Source of the DNA: Pseudomonadota bacterium
Lineage (GTDB): Bacteria > Pseudomonadota > Alphaproteobacteria > Acetobacterales > Acetobacteraceae
Direction of reading: 5' to 3'
Assembly (NCBI GenBank): GCA_021809435.1
Contig: JAKBAD010000010.1
Coordinates: 23,396 to 87,395 of the forward strand
DNA: 64,000 nt
Below, piece after piece: positions 19,211 through 27,315 of this stretch. Within the stretch, counting starts at the first letter, position 1. Every line of letters begins with the position of its first letter. The notes under the pieces are model-generated. The model ran no database searches. It saw only the letters and a list, made by a program, of their open reading frames with translations, and was not told where the DNA came from. Both the position numbers and the translations under genes were made by a program.

Positions 19211-20974
19211 GTGAGCGAAGCCTTACCCGACTCGGCCTGGAGCCAGGCCCTGCAAAGATTGCGCGCGCTGGCCCGGGCGGATGAAGCCTGGCTGGCGGTG
19301 TTGGCGGCTGGTGTGGGAATGGCGGCGGGCTGCGGGGTGGCGGCGGTCAATGCCATCACCGGACTCATGCATATCTATTTGTTTTTGTTGCCGCAGGGCG
19401 GCGGCATTTCAGAGGCCGCCCGCCTGCCGCCCCTGCGGGTGCTGCTGGTGCCGGCGGGCGGTGGGTTGGTGCTGGGGGTGATCACGGCGGTGCTGAGCCG
19501 GTTCCGTCCGCGCGTGCCGGTCGACCCGATCGAGGCCAACGCGCTCTATGGCGGGCGTATGTCGCTGACCGATTCGATTGTGGTGACCGTGCAGACCATG
19601 CTTTCCAACGGTGTTGGTGCCTCGGTGGGCATGGAGGCGGGCTACGCCCAGTTCGCTGCTGGTTTGGCCTCGAAGTTTGGCCAGGCGCTGCGTCTGCGCC
19701 GCAATGATCTGCGCGTGCTGGTGGGATGCGGCGCGGCCGCGGCCATCGGCGGGGCGTTCAACGCGCCGCTATGCGGGGCATTTTATGGTATCGAGCTGAT
19801 CATGGGCGTTTATACCATGGCCAGCCTGCCTTATGTGGTCATTGCCGCGCTGGCTGGCACGCTCACGGTTCAGGCTCTGGGGTTCGGCACGCCGCCGCTT
19901 ACGGTCACGTTGCCGCAAACCATCCCTGATTCCGCCTATGTGCTCATTCTGGTGCTGGGTGTGGTGTGCGGTTTGGCTGGCATTGTCATCATGCGCGGCG
20001 CCACACTCATCGAGGCCGGCTTCCGCGCCTCCGGCATTCCCCCCTGGGCGCGCCCGGCACTGGCCGGGTTGGTGGTGGGGGCGCTAGGTTGCATCACGCC
20101 CAAGGCGATGTCGTCGGGTCACTCGGCCCTGCATGCTTATATAGATGTCAATTATCCGTTTTTCATGGTGCTGGGGTTTTTCGTCATCAAGGCGCTGGCG
20201 TCGGCGGTCTCCATTGGCGCGGGCTTTCGCGGCGGTTTGTTCTTTGCCTCGCTGTTTCTGGGCGCGCTGTTGGGCAAGGTGTTCGCCGGGCTGCTGGGCG
20301 TGATGCCGTTCATGGCCCATCTGCCGCCTGGGCTGTTTGCCGTGGTCGGTATGAGCGGCTTGGCGGCCTCGGTGGTTGGTGGGCCAATGACCATGACATT
20401 CCTGGCCCTCGAATCGACCCGCAGTTTCACCGCCACCATGGCCGTGCTGGCGGCCGCTATTGCCTCCACCCTCACCACGCGGCGATTATTTGGCTATTCA
20501 TTCGCGACCTGGCGCTTTCATCTGCGCGGCGCCCCCATCCGCTCAGGCGTCGATATCGGTTGGGTACGGGCGTTGACGGTCGGGCGGATGATGCGCAGTG
20601 CCCCCAAGATCGTGCAGTCAGAGATGAGCCTGGCGGATTTCCGCCGCGAAGTGCCCGCTGGCGCGCTGGCCCGGGTGATCGTGGTGGATGAGCAGGCGCG
20701 TTATGCCGGCATGATCTATCCGCCCGAAGCCGCGGTGGCGACGGGTGAGGGGCGCAAGGTCGCCGACCTGATGCACCACCAGGGGCGGTTTTTGGTGCCC
20801 GGAATGAATGTGCGCGAGGCGCTGGATACGTTCGAACAGGTAGCGGCCGATGCGCTTGCGGTGGTCGACGATGCCGAGCACATGAAGGTTGTGGGGCTGG
20901 TGACAGAGCAACACGCCCTGCGGCGTTACAGCGAAGAACTGGATCGGCGGCACCGGGAGATTTCAGGCGCGTGA
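19211..20974 (+). CDS. CLC-family chloride channel/transporter with C-terminal CBS pair
   Basis: 587 aa inner-membrane protein with many hydrophobic segments to about residue 420, then a cytosolic part with two CBS-like repeats (VGRMMRSAPKIVQSEMSLADF... and VADLMHHQGRFLVPGMNVREALDTF...). The gating-glutamate motif reads GASVGMEAGY rather than the usual GREGP, so the Glu is kept but Arg and Pro are changed; the GxFxP-like segment reads GGLFFASLF. These changes leave channel versus H+/Cl- antiport open. Start GTG 19211. Confidence 0.88.
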   Translation: MSEALPDSAWSQALQRLRALARADEAWLAVLAAGVGMAAGCGVAAVNAITGLMHIYLFLLPQGGGISEAARLPPLRVLLVPAGGGLVLGVITAVLSRFRPRVPVDPIEANALYGGRMSLTDSIVVTVQTMLSNGVGASVGMEAGYAQFAAGLASKFGQALRLRRNDLRVLVGCGAAAAIGGAFNAPLCGAFYGIELIMGVYTMASLPYVVIAALAGTLTVQALGFGTPPLTVTLPQTIPDSAYVLILVLGVVCGLAGIVIMRGATLIEAGFRASGIPPWARPALAGLVVGALGCITPKAMSSGHSALHAYIDVNYPFFMVLGFFVIKALASAVSIGAGFRGGLFFASLFLGALLGKVFAGLLGVMPFMAHLPPGLFAVVGMSGLAASVVGGPMTMTFLALESTRSFTATMAVLAAAIASTLTTRRLFGYSFATWRFHLRGAPIRSGVDIGWVRALTVGRMMRSAPKIVQSEMSLADFRREVPAGALARVIVVDEQARYAGMIYPPEAAVATGEGRKVADLMHHQGRFLVPGMNVREALDTFEQVAADALAVVDDAEHMKVVGLVTEQHALRRYSEELDRRHREISGA

Positions 20975-21385
20975 AATTTCTGGAACCGCCGAAGTCTAAA
21001 AAATAAAACTCGCCCCGCAGAGCCTCTATGTTCCCCTTGGCGCGGTAGACTCAGAAAAGTTCCACTTTCAGGCAGTGTTTTTTATGAGGAAGGTCTGAAT
21101 GGGTGTAACGCTGACCTTATTAAGGTAATAATACTTTCCTAATAAGGTGCTGATTCAATGATAATAAAAAAGGACATTATTCTTAAACATTTTTACCAGC
21201 ACGGCGTAATTTGTATTATTACAAAACCTATTTCTCAAAAATAAAATTTTTTATTGGTTTGTGTTTGTTTTTATGATTCTGGTCACGGGATTTTTATTGA
21301 TTGTTGATGGGTTTATCCTTGCCTGTATCGCAGTGCAGCGGTAAAACCGTAACGATACAGGCTTAAAGTGACAGGGGTGTAATAG
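20975..21385 (+). promoter_or_regulatory. AT-rich 411-bp leader upstream of the repeat-rich surface protein
   Basis: Far lower GC than its surroundings, with long A/T runs and no supported gene (only tiny frames such as MGVTLTLLR). CCTTATTA (21115-21122) / TAATAAGG (21140-21147) is an inverted repeat with a 17-base spacer. It probably holds the promoter and a long 5' leader for the gene at 21386. Confidence 0.5.
21321..21362 (+). promoter_or_regulatory. Nested stem-loop just upstream of the surface-protein RBS
   Basis: GCCTGTATCG (21321-21330) pairs perfectly with CGATACAGGC (21353-21362), enclosing a second hairpin CGGT-AAA-ACCG (21339-21349). It ends 23 bases before ATG 21386 and just before the CAGGGGTG ribosome binding site, a position suited to mRNA stabilisation or translation control. 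Confidence 0.6.
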
Positions 21386-23035
21386 ATGGCGGCTGCATTA
21401 ACGGTTGGTAGCGCATTTAATGCGGTGGTTGGTGTTGTTTCGGTTCCGTCGTCATTTCCGGGCGCGGTCACAACTTCAGGGTCTCTTAACGAGGCGCTGC
21501 AGGCCTACCTGAACTCGCTTTCCGCGAGCGTTCACGGCGGGCAGTATGATTTCCAGAACAACAATATCATCGACTCGTCGAGCTTCTCGACCGTCCAGTC
21601 TGGCGCCACGGGCAGCTTCGAAGAGCTGACCAATCGTGATTCCAGCGGCCACATCGCCACGGGCTCGGCCTCGGGGTCTTACACGGTCGCGTCCGGCGTG
21701 ACCGATTTTGTGGTGCAGGCTCCCGGTCAAGAGACCGTGCAGGGGCAGTCCAGCACCAATTTTGCCCTGTTTGGCGCCAATTCCAACGTGTTCTATTCAG
21801 CCGCGAACGGCGCCGGCAGCGTCTATGCCGCTGGTGGCCAGGACACGCTGAACATGTCCGACTTCTCCGGCAGCATCTGGGCCTCGGGCACTGACACGGT
21901 GGTGGTCAATAATAGCGGCAATGGTCTGTCTGGCGGCAATTATGCCAGCTCGGTGCGGCCGGTGGTCACTTCCTACGGTACGGACAATATCCGCCTGTAT
22001 GATTTTAACGGTACCGTGAACGCCGCGGGCACCGATAATGTCTACCTTAACAACCAGAACTCCACGGTGACGGCGGTGGTGAATGCCACCGGGTCGGAAA
22101 ACATCTCGGTGCTCGGCGCGGCCACCACCTCGGCGATCATCAATGAGAGTGGGGTAGGCACCACGGATAATTTCCAGGTAGGCGAGTCGATGGACGCGAC
22201 GGTGAGCGCGTCTGGGGGGGCCAACTCTTACGTCTTCTTCGAGCCCGACTCCGGTTCGTCGCTGTTCTTCATCAACAACTCCAGCGTCGCCGGCAGTGTG
22301 CTCTTTTCGAATTTCATCATCAACGGCACGCTCCATCCCTCGCATAATGCGATGACCGTGTATGGCGGTGCCGCTGGTGGTCAATATGTCGCCGGTGCGG
22401 GTGGTAATTCGCTCCTCGTCGGCGGTGTGTACGACACGGCTGCCGCCAGCGTGGCGGGCGTACCGGTAGATACGTCGAGTGTTGCCGGTGGTGCCGTTAC
22501 CCTCTACGCGGGTGGCAGCAATGATACGCTTTATGCCACCAGCGGTACCGGTACCAATGAGCTGTGGGGTGGCCCCGGCACTGGCGAGAAACTGCTGGCG
22601 GCGAGCACGACGGGTGCCAACGATTTCAATATCGGCACTTATAATGGTCAGACCTTGTCCTGGAACGAGGCTGCGGGCGGCATGGCATCGACCAACGGTT
22701 CGGGCGCGCAGATCTTCTTCATTGGCAATGCGCAGGCGGAAACACTTACCGGCTCGACCGTTGCTGGGGCGACCAACACTTACCGTTTTGAAACCGCCGC
22801 CCAGACCGCGGGCTCGACGTTCACCATTACCGATTTCGGTGCCAACAGCCAATTCCTGGTTACCAACAGCACGGGTACGGCTGGGTCGACCACGGTGTCC
22901 ATCTCGGCCGTCTCGGCTTATGGCAGCAACAGTTCTCAGCTTTGGCTCTCGGATGGCACGGTGGTCACGCTTAAGGGCGTCAGCACCTCACATATCAGCC
23001 TGCAATATAACGGCACCTTGGCCACCTATAACTGA
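21386..23035 (+). CDS. Ser/Thr/Gly/Asn-rich beta-repeat surface or secreted protein
   Basis: 549 aa, rich in G, S, T, N, A and V, almost free of Cys and Lys, with repeating short beta-strand patterns (for example GTDNIRLYDFNGTVNAAGTDNVYL, and GGSNDTLYATSGTGTNELWGG which resembles RTX-like turns). There is no N-terminal signal peptide; together with the beta-roll-like composition and a C-terminus of SLQYNGTLATYN this suggests type I secretion (inference). No ABC/HlyD/TolC genes adjoin it. RBS CAGGGGTG. It is flanked by a structured AT-rich leader and a strong terminator, as for an abundantly made S-layer-like or adhesin protein. Confidence 0.7.
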   Translation: MAAALTVGSAFNAVVGVVSVPSSFPGAVTTSGSLNEALQAYLNSLSASVHGGQYDFQNNNIIDSSSFSTVQSGATGSFEELTNRDSSGHIATGSASGSYTVASGVTDFVVQAPGQETVQGQSSTNFALFGANSNVFYSAANGAGSVYAAGGQDTLNMSDFSGSIWASGTDTVVVNNSGNGLSGGNYASSVRPVVTSYGTDNIRLYDFNGTVNAAGTDNVYLNNQNSTVTAVVNATGSENISVLGAATTSAIINESGVGTTDNFQVGESMDATVSASGGANSYVFFEPDSGSSLFFINNSSVAGSVLFSNFIINGTLHPSHNAMTVYGGAAGGQYVAGAGGNSLLVGGVYDTAAASVAGVPVDTSSVAGGAVTLYAGGSNDTLYATSGTGTNELWGGPGTGEKLLAASTTGANDFNIGTYNGQTLSWNEAAGGMASTNGSGAQIFFIGNAQAETLTGSTVAGATNTYRFETAAQTAGSTFTITDFGANSQFLVTNSTGTAGSTTVSISAVSAYGSNSSQLWLSDGTVVTLKGVSTSHISLQYNGTLATYN

Positions 23036-23056
23036 TCGGGCCGCCCCCGACGCAAA

Positions 23057-23085
23057 AACCGCCCTGGTGACAGGGCGGTTTTTTT
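23057..23085. terminator. Strong bidirectional intrinsic terminator
   Basis: AACCGCCCTG, loop GTGA, CAGGGCGGTT followed by a T-run to 23085; an A-run at 23054-23058 makes it work for msrB on the minus strand too. Confidence 0.9.
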
Positions 23086-23092
23086 ATGCCCT

Positions 23093-23497
23093 TCATTCAG
23101 CCGGCTCAAACGTCAGCACGATGCCGTTAATGCAATAGCGGAGCCCGGTTGGGGGAGGGCCGTCGGGGAAGACGTGGCCGAGATGCCCGCCGCAATTGGC
23201 GCAATGCACCTCGGTGCGCACCATGCCATGGCTGCGGTCCACGGTCTCGCCTAACGCGCCATCCTCGGGGGTGGTGAAGCTCGGCCAGCCAGTGCCGCTG
23301 TCAAACTTATCGCCAGAGACGAACAGCAGCTGCCCGCACCCGGCGCAGTAAAACCGTCCCGGCCGCTTTTCATAATTCAGCGCGCAACTGCCAGGCCGCT
23401 CGGTCGCGTGGCCCCGCAAAATCGCATATTGTTCAGGGCTCAGCCGCTTGCGCCACTCGGCATCGCTCAGTGTGAAGGGAAAAACCTCCCCGCTCAT
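23093..23497 (-). CDS. msrB: Peptide-methionine (R)-S-oxide reductase MsrB
   Basis: Repairs methionine-R-sulfoxide in proteins. 134 aa, single-domain. Two CxxC zinc pairs (FYCAGCG; HCANCGG) and the catalytic Cys in GLRYCINGIVL are present, with the fold motif FDSGTGWPSF. The start ATG 23497 gives the standard N-terminus. Monocistronic and convergent with the surface-protein gene. Confidence 0.95.
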   Translation of the reverse strand: MSGEVFPFTLSDAEWRKRLSPEQYAILRGHATERPGSCALNYEKRPGRFYCAGCGQLLFVSGDKFDSGTGWPSFTTPEDGALGETVDRSHGMVRTEVHCANCGGHLGHVFPDGPPPTGLRYCINGIVLTFEPAE

Positions 23498-23566
23498 ATC
23501 GCTCTCCTTGGCAGTTTAAGCCAGATATAAGCGTACCACGCGGGAAACCAAAGAGGGTGAAACAGT

Positions 23567-23597
23567 AAACCCCGCCGCGTTGCCGCAGGCGGGGTTT
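23567..23597. terminator. Hairpin downstream of the small ORF at 23632-23796
   Basis: AAACCCCGCC (23567-23576) pairs with GGCGGGGTTT (23588-23597) around an 11-base loop; probable terminator on the minus strand. Confidence 0.6.
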
Positions 23598-23631
23598 GGT
23601 TAGCGTGTGCCGCCTGGGGTGTGGTTCAGCT

Positions 23632-23796
23632 TCACACCTTGTGGGCGTCGGCGGCCAGCTTGTCGAGGCTCAGCGCGCGCCAGCGGGCGAGGGTGGCTTC
23701 CCGGGCGGGCTTACCGTCCTGCAACGACGCGGCGATCAGCCGGTCGATCACGGCGGTGCGCAGCTCGGCTTCGGTTTTCAGCATGTTGGCAGGCAT
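23632..23796 (-). CDS. Small hypothetical protein
   Basis: 54 aa (MPANMLKTEAELRTAVIDRL...LAADAHKV), helical and without membrane segments. Start 23796 is supported by GGAG nine bases upstream on the minus strand; the frame remains open to 23865 but no better ribosome binding site is seen there. A terminator-like hairpin follows. No family is recognised. Confidence 0.6.
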   Translation of the reverse strand: MPANMLKTEAELRTAVIDRLIAASLQDGKPAREATLARWRALSLDKLAADAHKV

Positions 23797-24014
23797 GGGG
23801 GTAACTCCGAATTCTCTTTCCATCTGGACGAACCGTCCATGAACAATGTTTTCCCGCTCAACCAAGGCAGCATTAAGGCGGCTCCTTGAAAGGATTGTGA
23901 CAGATTAAATTTTTTGTGTGCCGTCGGATTCCAGGCTTTCGGCCCGCCCGACCCCATGGCTAAATTTTAACAGCTTGTTATAAAGCCGCGTCTGCTTTGC
24001 GTTCGGGTTTTTCC

Positions 24015-24404
24015 ATGCCGCTGCCTGCTGTTTTTCGTATAATTCTGGCATTTTCGGGGTTGGCTGGGTTGGCGGCGTGCGCGCCTGGTGGAGAAGACGC
24101 CGCCGCCTCTGGCACCATGGTGCCGGTGAACATCGCGGCGCTCTCCGGGGCAACACCCGCGGTCATCAACGCCGATTTCGGCCCCCCCACATTGCTGCGG
24201 GTCGATGGCCCAGCCCAGGTCTGGCTCTACCATTCCGCCAGTTGCGGCATGGACCTGTTTCTCTACCCCGATGCCACCGGCACGCCGCGCGTGACCTCGG
24301 TGGTTCCCGATGGTACCGACCCGCAAGCCTGTGTCGAGAGCTTTCAGCGCGCGCCCACGACCGCGGCCGCTTTGTCCGTTCACGCCGCGGCCTCCTATGA
24401 CTGA
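24015..24404 (+). CDS. Lipoprotein of unknown function
   Basis: 129 aa. N-terminal signal peptide MPLPAVFRIILAFSGLAGLAAC with lipobox; mature part contains two further cysteines (HSASCGMDLFLYP and DPQACVESF) that could form a disulfide. The start at 24015 gives a normal signal peptide; the frame opens at 23997. The small domain (ALSGATPAVINADFGPPTLLRVDGPAQVWLY) looks like a compact beta domain. It precedes gshB on the same strand by 70 bases. Function unknown. Confidence 0.75.
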   Translation: MPLPAVFRIILAFSGLAGLAACAPGGEDAAASGTMVPVNIAALSGATPAVINADFGPPTLLRVDGPAQVWLYHSASCGMDLFLYPDATGTPRVTSVVPDGTDPQACVESFQRAPTTAAALSVHAAASYD

Positions 24405-24474
24405 GCCGGTGGCCGCGAGGCTGGAGCCCTCACGCCTGGCCTGATAAGGTAGCCCCGGATAACGGGAGCTACGC

Positions 24475-25419
24475 ATGTCCTCACTCAAGGTCGCGGTGCA
24501 GATGGACCCTCTGCACGCCATCGACATCACCGCCGACTCGACTTTCGCCCTGATGCTGGAAGCCCAGCATCGCGGCCATAGCCTTTTCTATTATGAAGTC
24601 CCCCATATGTGGCTGGATGGTCCGGCCCTCAAAGCCCGGATCAAGCCTGTGCGGGTCAAGCCGGTGGCTGGGGCCCACCACGAGTTCGGCGCCGAGGAGA
24701 TCACCGACCTCTCGGCGATGGATGTCGTGCTGATGCGCCAGGATCCGCCCTTTGACATGGCCTACATCACCGCGACTCATCTGCTCGAGCATATCCACCC
24801 CAAAACCCTGGTGGTGAACGACCCCAAATCAGTGCGCAACGCACCCGAAAAGCTGCTGGTCACCCATTTCCCCGAATTGATGCCGCCAACTCTGGTCACC
24901 TGGGACCGCGCCGCGATCCGCGATTTCCGCGCCCGGCACCAAGACATCATCGTCAAGCCGTTATTTGGCAATGGCGGCATCGGCGTGTTCCGCATCAAGC
25001 CTGATGACGAAAATCTCGGCGCGCTGCTCGACATGTTCTTCGCCGCCTCGCGTGAACCGCTCATGGTGCAGCGCTATGAACCCGCCGTCCGGGCCGGTGA
25101 CAAGCGCATCATTCTGGTCGATGGCGAGGCGCAAGGCGCGATCAACCGCGTGCCCGTGGCCGGTGATTCGCGCTCGAACATGCATGCTGGCGGCCGGCCA
25201 GAGCCCACCAAACTCACCCGTCGTGAGCACGAGATTTGCGAAGCCATCGGCCCGACCTTACGCGCGCAGGGGCTGATCTTCACGGGTATCGATGTAATTG
25301 GTGATTATTTAACCGAAATCAACGTCACATCACCCACCGGCTTGCAGCAAATCGCGCGGTTCGACGGCGTCAATCTCGCGGCCTCGATCTGGGATGTGAT
25401 CGAGGCCAAGCGGGGATAA
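24475..25419 (+). CDS. gshB: Glutathione synthetase
   Basis: ATP-grasp ligase joining gamma-glutamylcysteine and glycine, the second step of glutathione synthesis. 314 aa. Typical features are VAVQMDPLHAIDITADSTFALMLEAQ at the N-terminus, VMRQDPPFDMAYITATHLLE, the ATP-grasp loop KPLFGNGGIGVFRI and the metal-binding TEINVTSPTGLQQI. RBS GGGAG before ATG 24475. Its product is the substrate for FrmA at 40442. Confidence 0.96.
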   Translation: MSSLKVAVQMDPLHAIDITADSTFALMLEAQHRGHSLFYYEVPHMWLDGPALKARIKPVRVKPVAGAHHEFGAEEITDLSAMDVVLMRQDPPFDMAYITATHLLEHIHPKTLVVNDPKSVRNAPEKLLVTHFPELMPPTLVTWDRAAIRDFRARHQDIIVKPLFGNGGIGVFRIKPDDENLGALLDMFFAASREPLMVQRYEPAVRAGDKRIILVDGEAQGAINRVPVAGDSRSNMHAGGRPEPTKLTRREHEICEAIGPTLRAQGLIFTGIDVIGDYLTEINVTSPTGLQQIARFDGVNLAASIWDVIEAKRG

Positions 25420-25430
25420 CCAGCAAAATA

Positions 25431-25461
25431 GCGCGGGGGCTTGTCGGTAAAGTCCCCGCGC
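25431..25461. terminator. Hairpin between gshB and folB
   Basis: GCGCGGGG (25431-25438) pairs with CCCCGCGC (25454-25461); it lies between converging stops. Confidence 0.55.
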
Positions 25462-25474
25462 CGCAAAAACCTGA

Positions 25475-25837
25475 TTATTTTTCAACCGTCAGATTATACC
25501 CGATGCTCTCGACATCTGGGTAGATGTCGGGCTTGCGCGTGTGGATGCTGACGCGCGTCACCTCGGGCCGCGAGAGGCAAAATTCAGCTATGTCGTGGGT
25601 CAGTGTCTCCTGCAGTTCGTAATGACCGGCATCCACCAGTTTTTGAATTTCGGTGTGCAGAAAACGATAATCGAGCACGGCCGAGATGTCGTCCTGGCGT
25701 GGTCGCCGGGGGTTGGCGAGCGTCAGTTCCACATCAATCAGCAGACGTTGCCGGTTCTCGCGCTCAAAATCATGCACGCCAATCGACGCGCTGACCACCA
25801 GCCCGCGCAAAACCAGAGAAGCCTCATATTTCAGCAT
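25475..25837 (-). CDS. folB: Dihydroneopterin aldolase
   Basis: Converts dihydroneopterin to 6-hydroxymethyl-dihydropterin in folate synthesis. 120 aa from ATG 25837 (MLKYEASLVLRGLVVSASIGVHDFERENRQ). Family motifs: IGVHDFERENRQRLLIDVELTL, SAVLDYRFLHTEI and YELQETLTHDIAEFCL. It overlaps the end of the SDR gene by 14 bases, so the two are co-expressed; an open upstream extension to 25903 lies inside the SDR gene. Confidence 0.92.
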   Translation of the reverse strand: MLKYEASLVLRGLVVSASIGVHDFERENRQRLLIDVELTLANPRRPRQDDISAVLDYRFLHTEIQKLVDAGHYELQETLTHDIAEFCLSRPEVTRVSIHTRKPDIYPDVESIGYNLTVEK

Positions 25838-26597
25838 TGCGCGCGTCTTTCTCCAAAAACACCACATCACGCGGCCGGCGCTGCAGCACCTGTCCGCCAT
25901 CAATCACCAGCGTCTGGCCGTGATAGGCCGGGCTGGCCAGAATAAAATCAACGGCATTGCATATCTGCTCTGGCGTGCAGCCTTTGCCCATCGGGTTATT
26001 GGCGTGCGAGCGTTCGAACTCCGCCTCCGTCTGCAGCCCCGAGATGAGCGTGATGCCGGGCGCTATGCCGGCCACGCGCAAGGTCGGCGCCAAGCTCATG
26101 GCCTGCATCTGAATCATGCCCTGTAACGCCACTTTCGAGAGTGTGTAGGAAAAATAATCAGGATTAATACCAAACACCTTGTTGTCGACAATCGAGATGG
26201 CGACGCCACGCGCCGCCCGCCCGACCAGCGCCCGGTGGAAATGCTGGGTGAGCATCGCCGGCGCGAACAGGTTGACGCGCATATTGCGCTCCAGCGCCTC
26301 GTAGGTGGCGGTGCCGGCTTTGTCGAATATGAAATCCGAGGCATTGTTAATCAGTAGCCCGAGCGGGCAGACTGCCTCTGCGCGCTCCACCAACCCCAGC
26401 ACCGCCGCCTCATCGCCCAGATCAGCCTGGAGCAACGTCGCTCGCCCGCCGGTGGCCTCGATCGCGGCCTTCACCTCTTCCGCGCCCACGCCCGAGCTGT
26501 GGTGGTGGATGAATACATGCCACCCCTTGCCCCCCAAATGCCGCGCCATGGCCGCGCCCAGCCGTTTGCCCCCGCCCGTGATCAGCACGCCCTGCAT
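25824..26597 (-). CDS. Short-chain dehydrogenase, pteridine-reductase/FolM-like
   Basis: 257 aa NAD(P)H-dependent SDR. The cofactor motif is TGGGKRLG (TGxxxRxG, as in pteridine reductases) rather than classical TGxxxGIG. The catalytic triad appears as Asp-Tyr-Lys in SIVDNKVFGINPDYFSYTLSK, with Asp to Tyr spacing of 13 and YxxxK, which equals the D181/Y194/K198 pattern of PTR1. With the overlapping folB this suggests dihydromonapterin or dihydropteridine reduction (inference). Start ATG 26597. Confidence 0.82.
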   Translation of the reverse strand: MQGVLITGGGKRLGAAMARHLGGKGWHVFIHHHSSGVGAEEVKAAIEATGGRATLLQADLGDEAAVLGLVERAEAVCPLGLLINNASDFIFDKAGTATYEALERNMRVNLFAPAMLTQHFHRALVGRAARGVAISIVDNKVFGINPDYFSYTLSKVALQGMIQMQAMSLAPTLRVAGIAPGITLISGLQTEAEFERSHANNPMGKGCTPEQICNAVDFILASPAYHGQTLVIDGGQVLQRRPRDVVFLEKDARNAEI

Positions 26598-26734
26598 ATC
26601 TGCCCTTTCATATTATGTCCGCCGAGATAATCACTTCTCCCCCACTCTCCAAGCCCGCCGGGGAGATGAAAAAAACCTTGCTGCCAGGGCCGGAAGCGCC
26701 TATATCGGCGCCAACACAACCCGCTTCTTGCAGA

Positions 26735-26760
26735 GGGTGGCCTTAAGGGCCGCCTTTTTT
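26735..26760 (+). terminator. Attenuator-like hairpin in the rimP-nusA leader
   Basis: GGTGGCC (26736-26742) pairs with GGCCGCC (26748-26754, one G-U), followed by six T (26755-26760), ten bases before the rimP ATG. It would terminate or attenuate the rimP operon mRNA. Confidence 0.6.
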
Positions 26761-26770
26761 ATTGGACCAA

Positions 26771-27298
26771 ATGACCAACGATAACCGCCCCGTGCTCACC
26801 GGCCTCGAAGGCCGCATCGCCGACATTATTGTCGAGCCCCTGGAAGCCCAGGGCTATGAGCTGGTGCGCGTACAGGTGACCGGCACCGAAACGCCGACCG
26901 TGCAAATCATGGCCGACCGGGCCGACGGCGCGGCCTTCACGCTCGATGATTGCGAAGTGCTTTCGCGCCTGCTCTCGGCGGTGCTCGATGTCGAGGACCC
27001 GATCACGAGCGCCTGGAACCTGGAAGTCTCGTCGGCGGGCATCGACCGGCCGCTGACCCGCACCAAGGATTTCGTCAAATATGCCGGATTCGATGCCCGA
27101 ATCGAGCTGAATTTCCCCGGCCCCAATGGCCGCAAGCGTTTTTCCGGCGTGCTGATGGGGGCCGATTCTGATATCGTGCACCTCAAGCTGGAAAATGGTG
27201 AGGTCGTCGAGCTCAAGCGTGCCGACATCCGCAAGGCCAGGCTCGTGCTCACCGATGCGCTGATCGAGTTTACCACCACCCCCAAAGTGACCAACTGA
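26771..27298 (+). CDS. rimP: Ribosome maturation factor RimP
   Basis: Needed for 30S subunit maturation. 175 aa from ATG 26771 (MTNDNRPVLTGLEGRIADIIVEPLEAQGYELVRV); a TTG nine bases earlier is an alternative. Motifs: DDCEVLSRLLSAVLDVEDPI, WNLEVSSAGIDRPLTRTKDFVKYAG and VELKRADIRKARLVL. First gene of the rimP-nusA-ylxR-infB-rbfA operon, divergent from the SDR-folB pair. A short hairpin with a T-run lies directly before the start. Confidence 0.95.
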   Translation: MTNDNRPVLTGLEGRIADIIVEPLEAQGYELVRVQVTGTETPTVQIMADRADGAAFTLDDCEVLSRLLSAVLDVEDPITSAWNLEVSSAGIDRPLTRTKDFVKYAGFDARIELNFPGPNGRKRFSGVLMGADSDIVHLKLENGEVVELKRADIRKARLVLTDALIEFTTTPKVTN

Positions 27299-27315
27299 AG
27301 ACCTAGAGGACGCAC

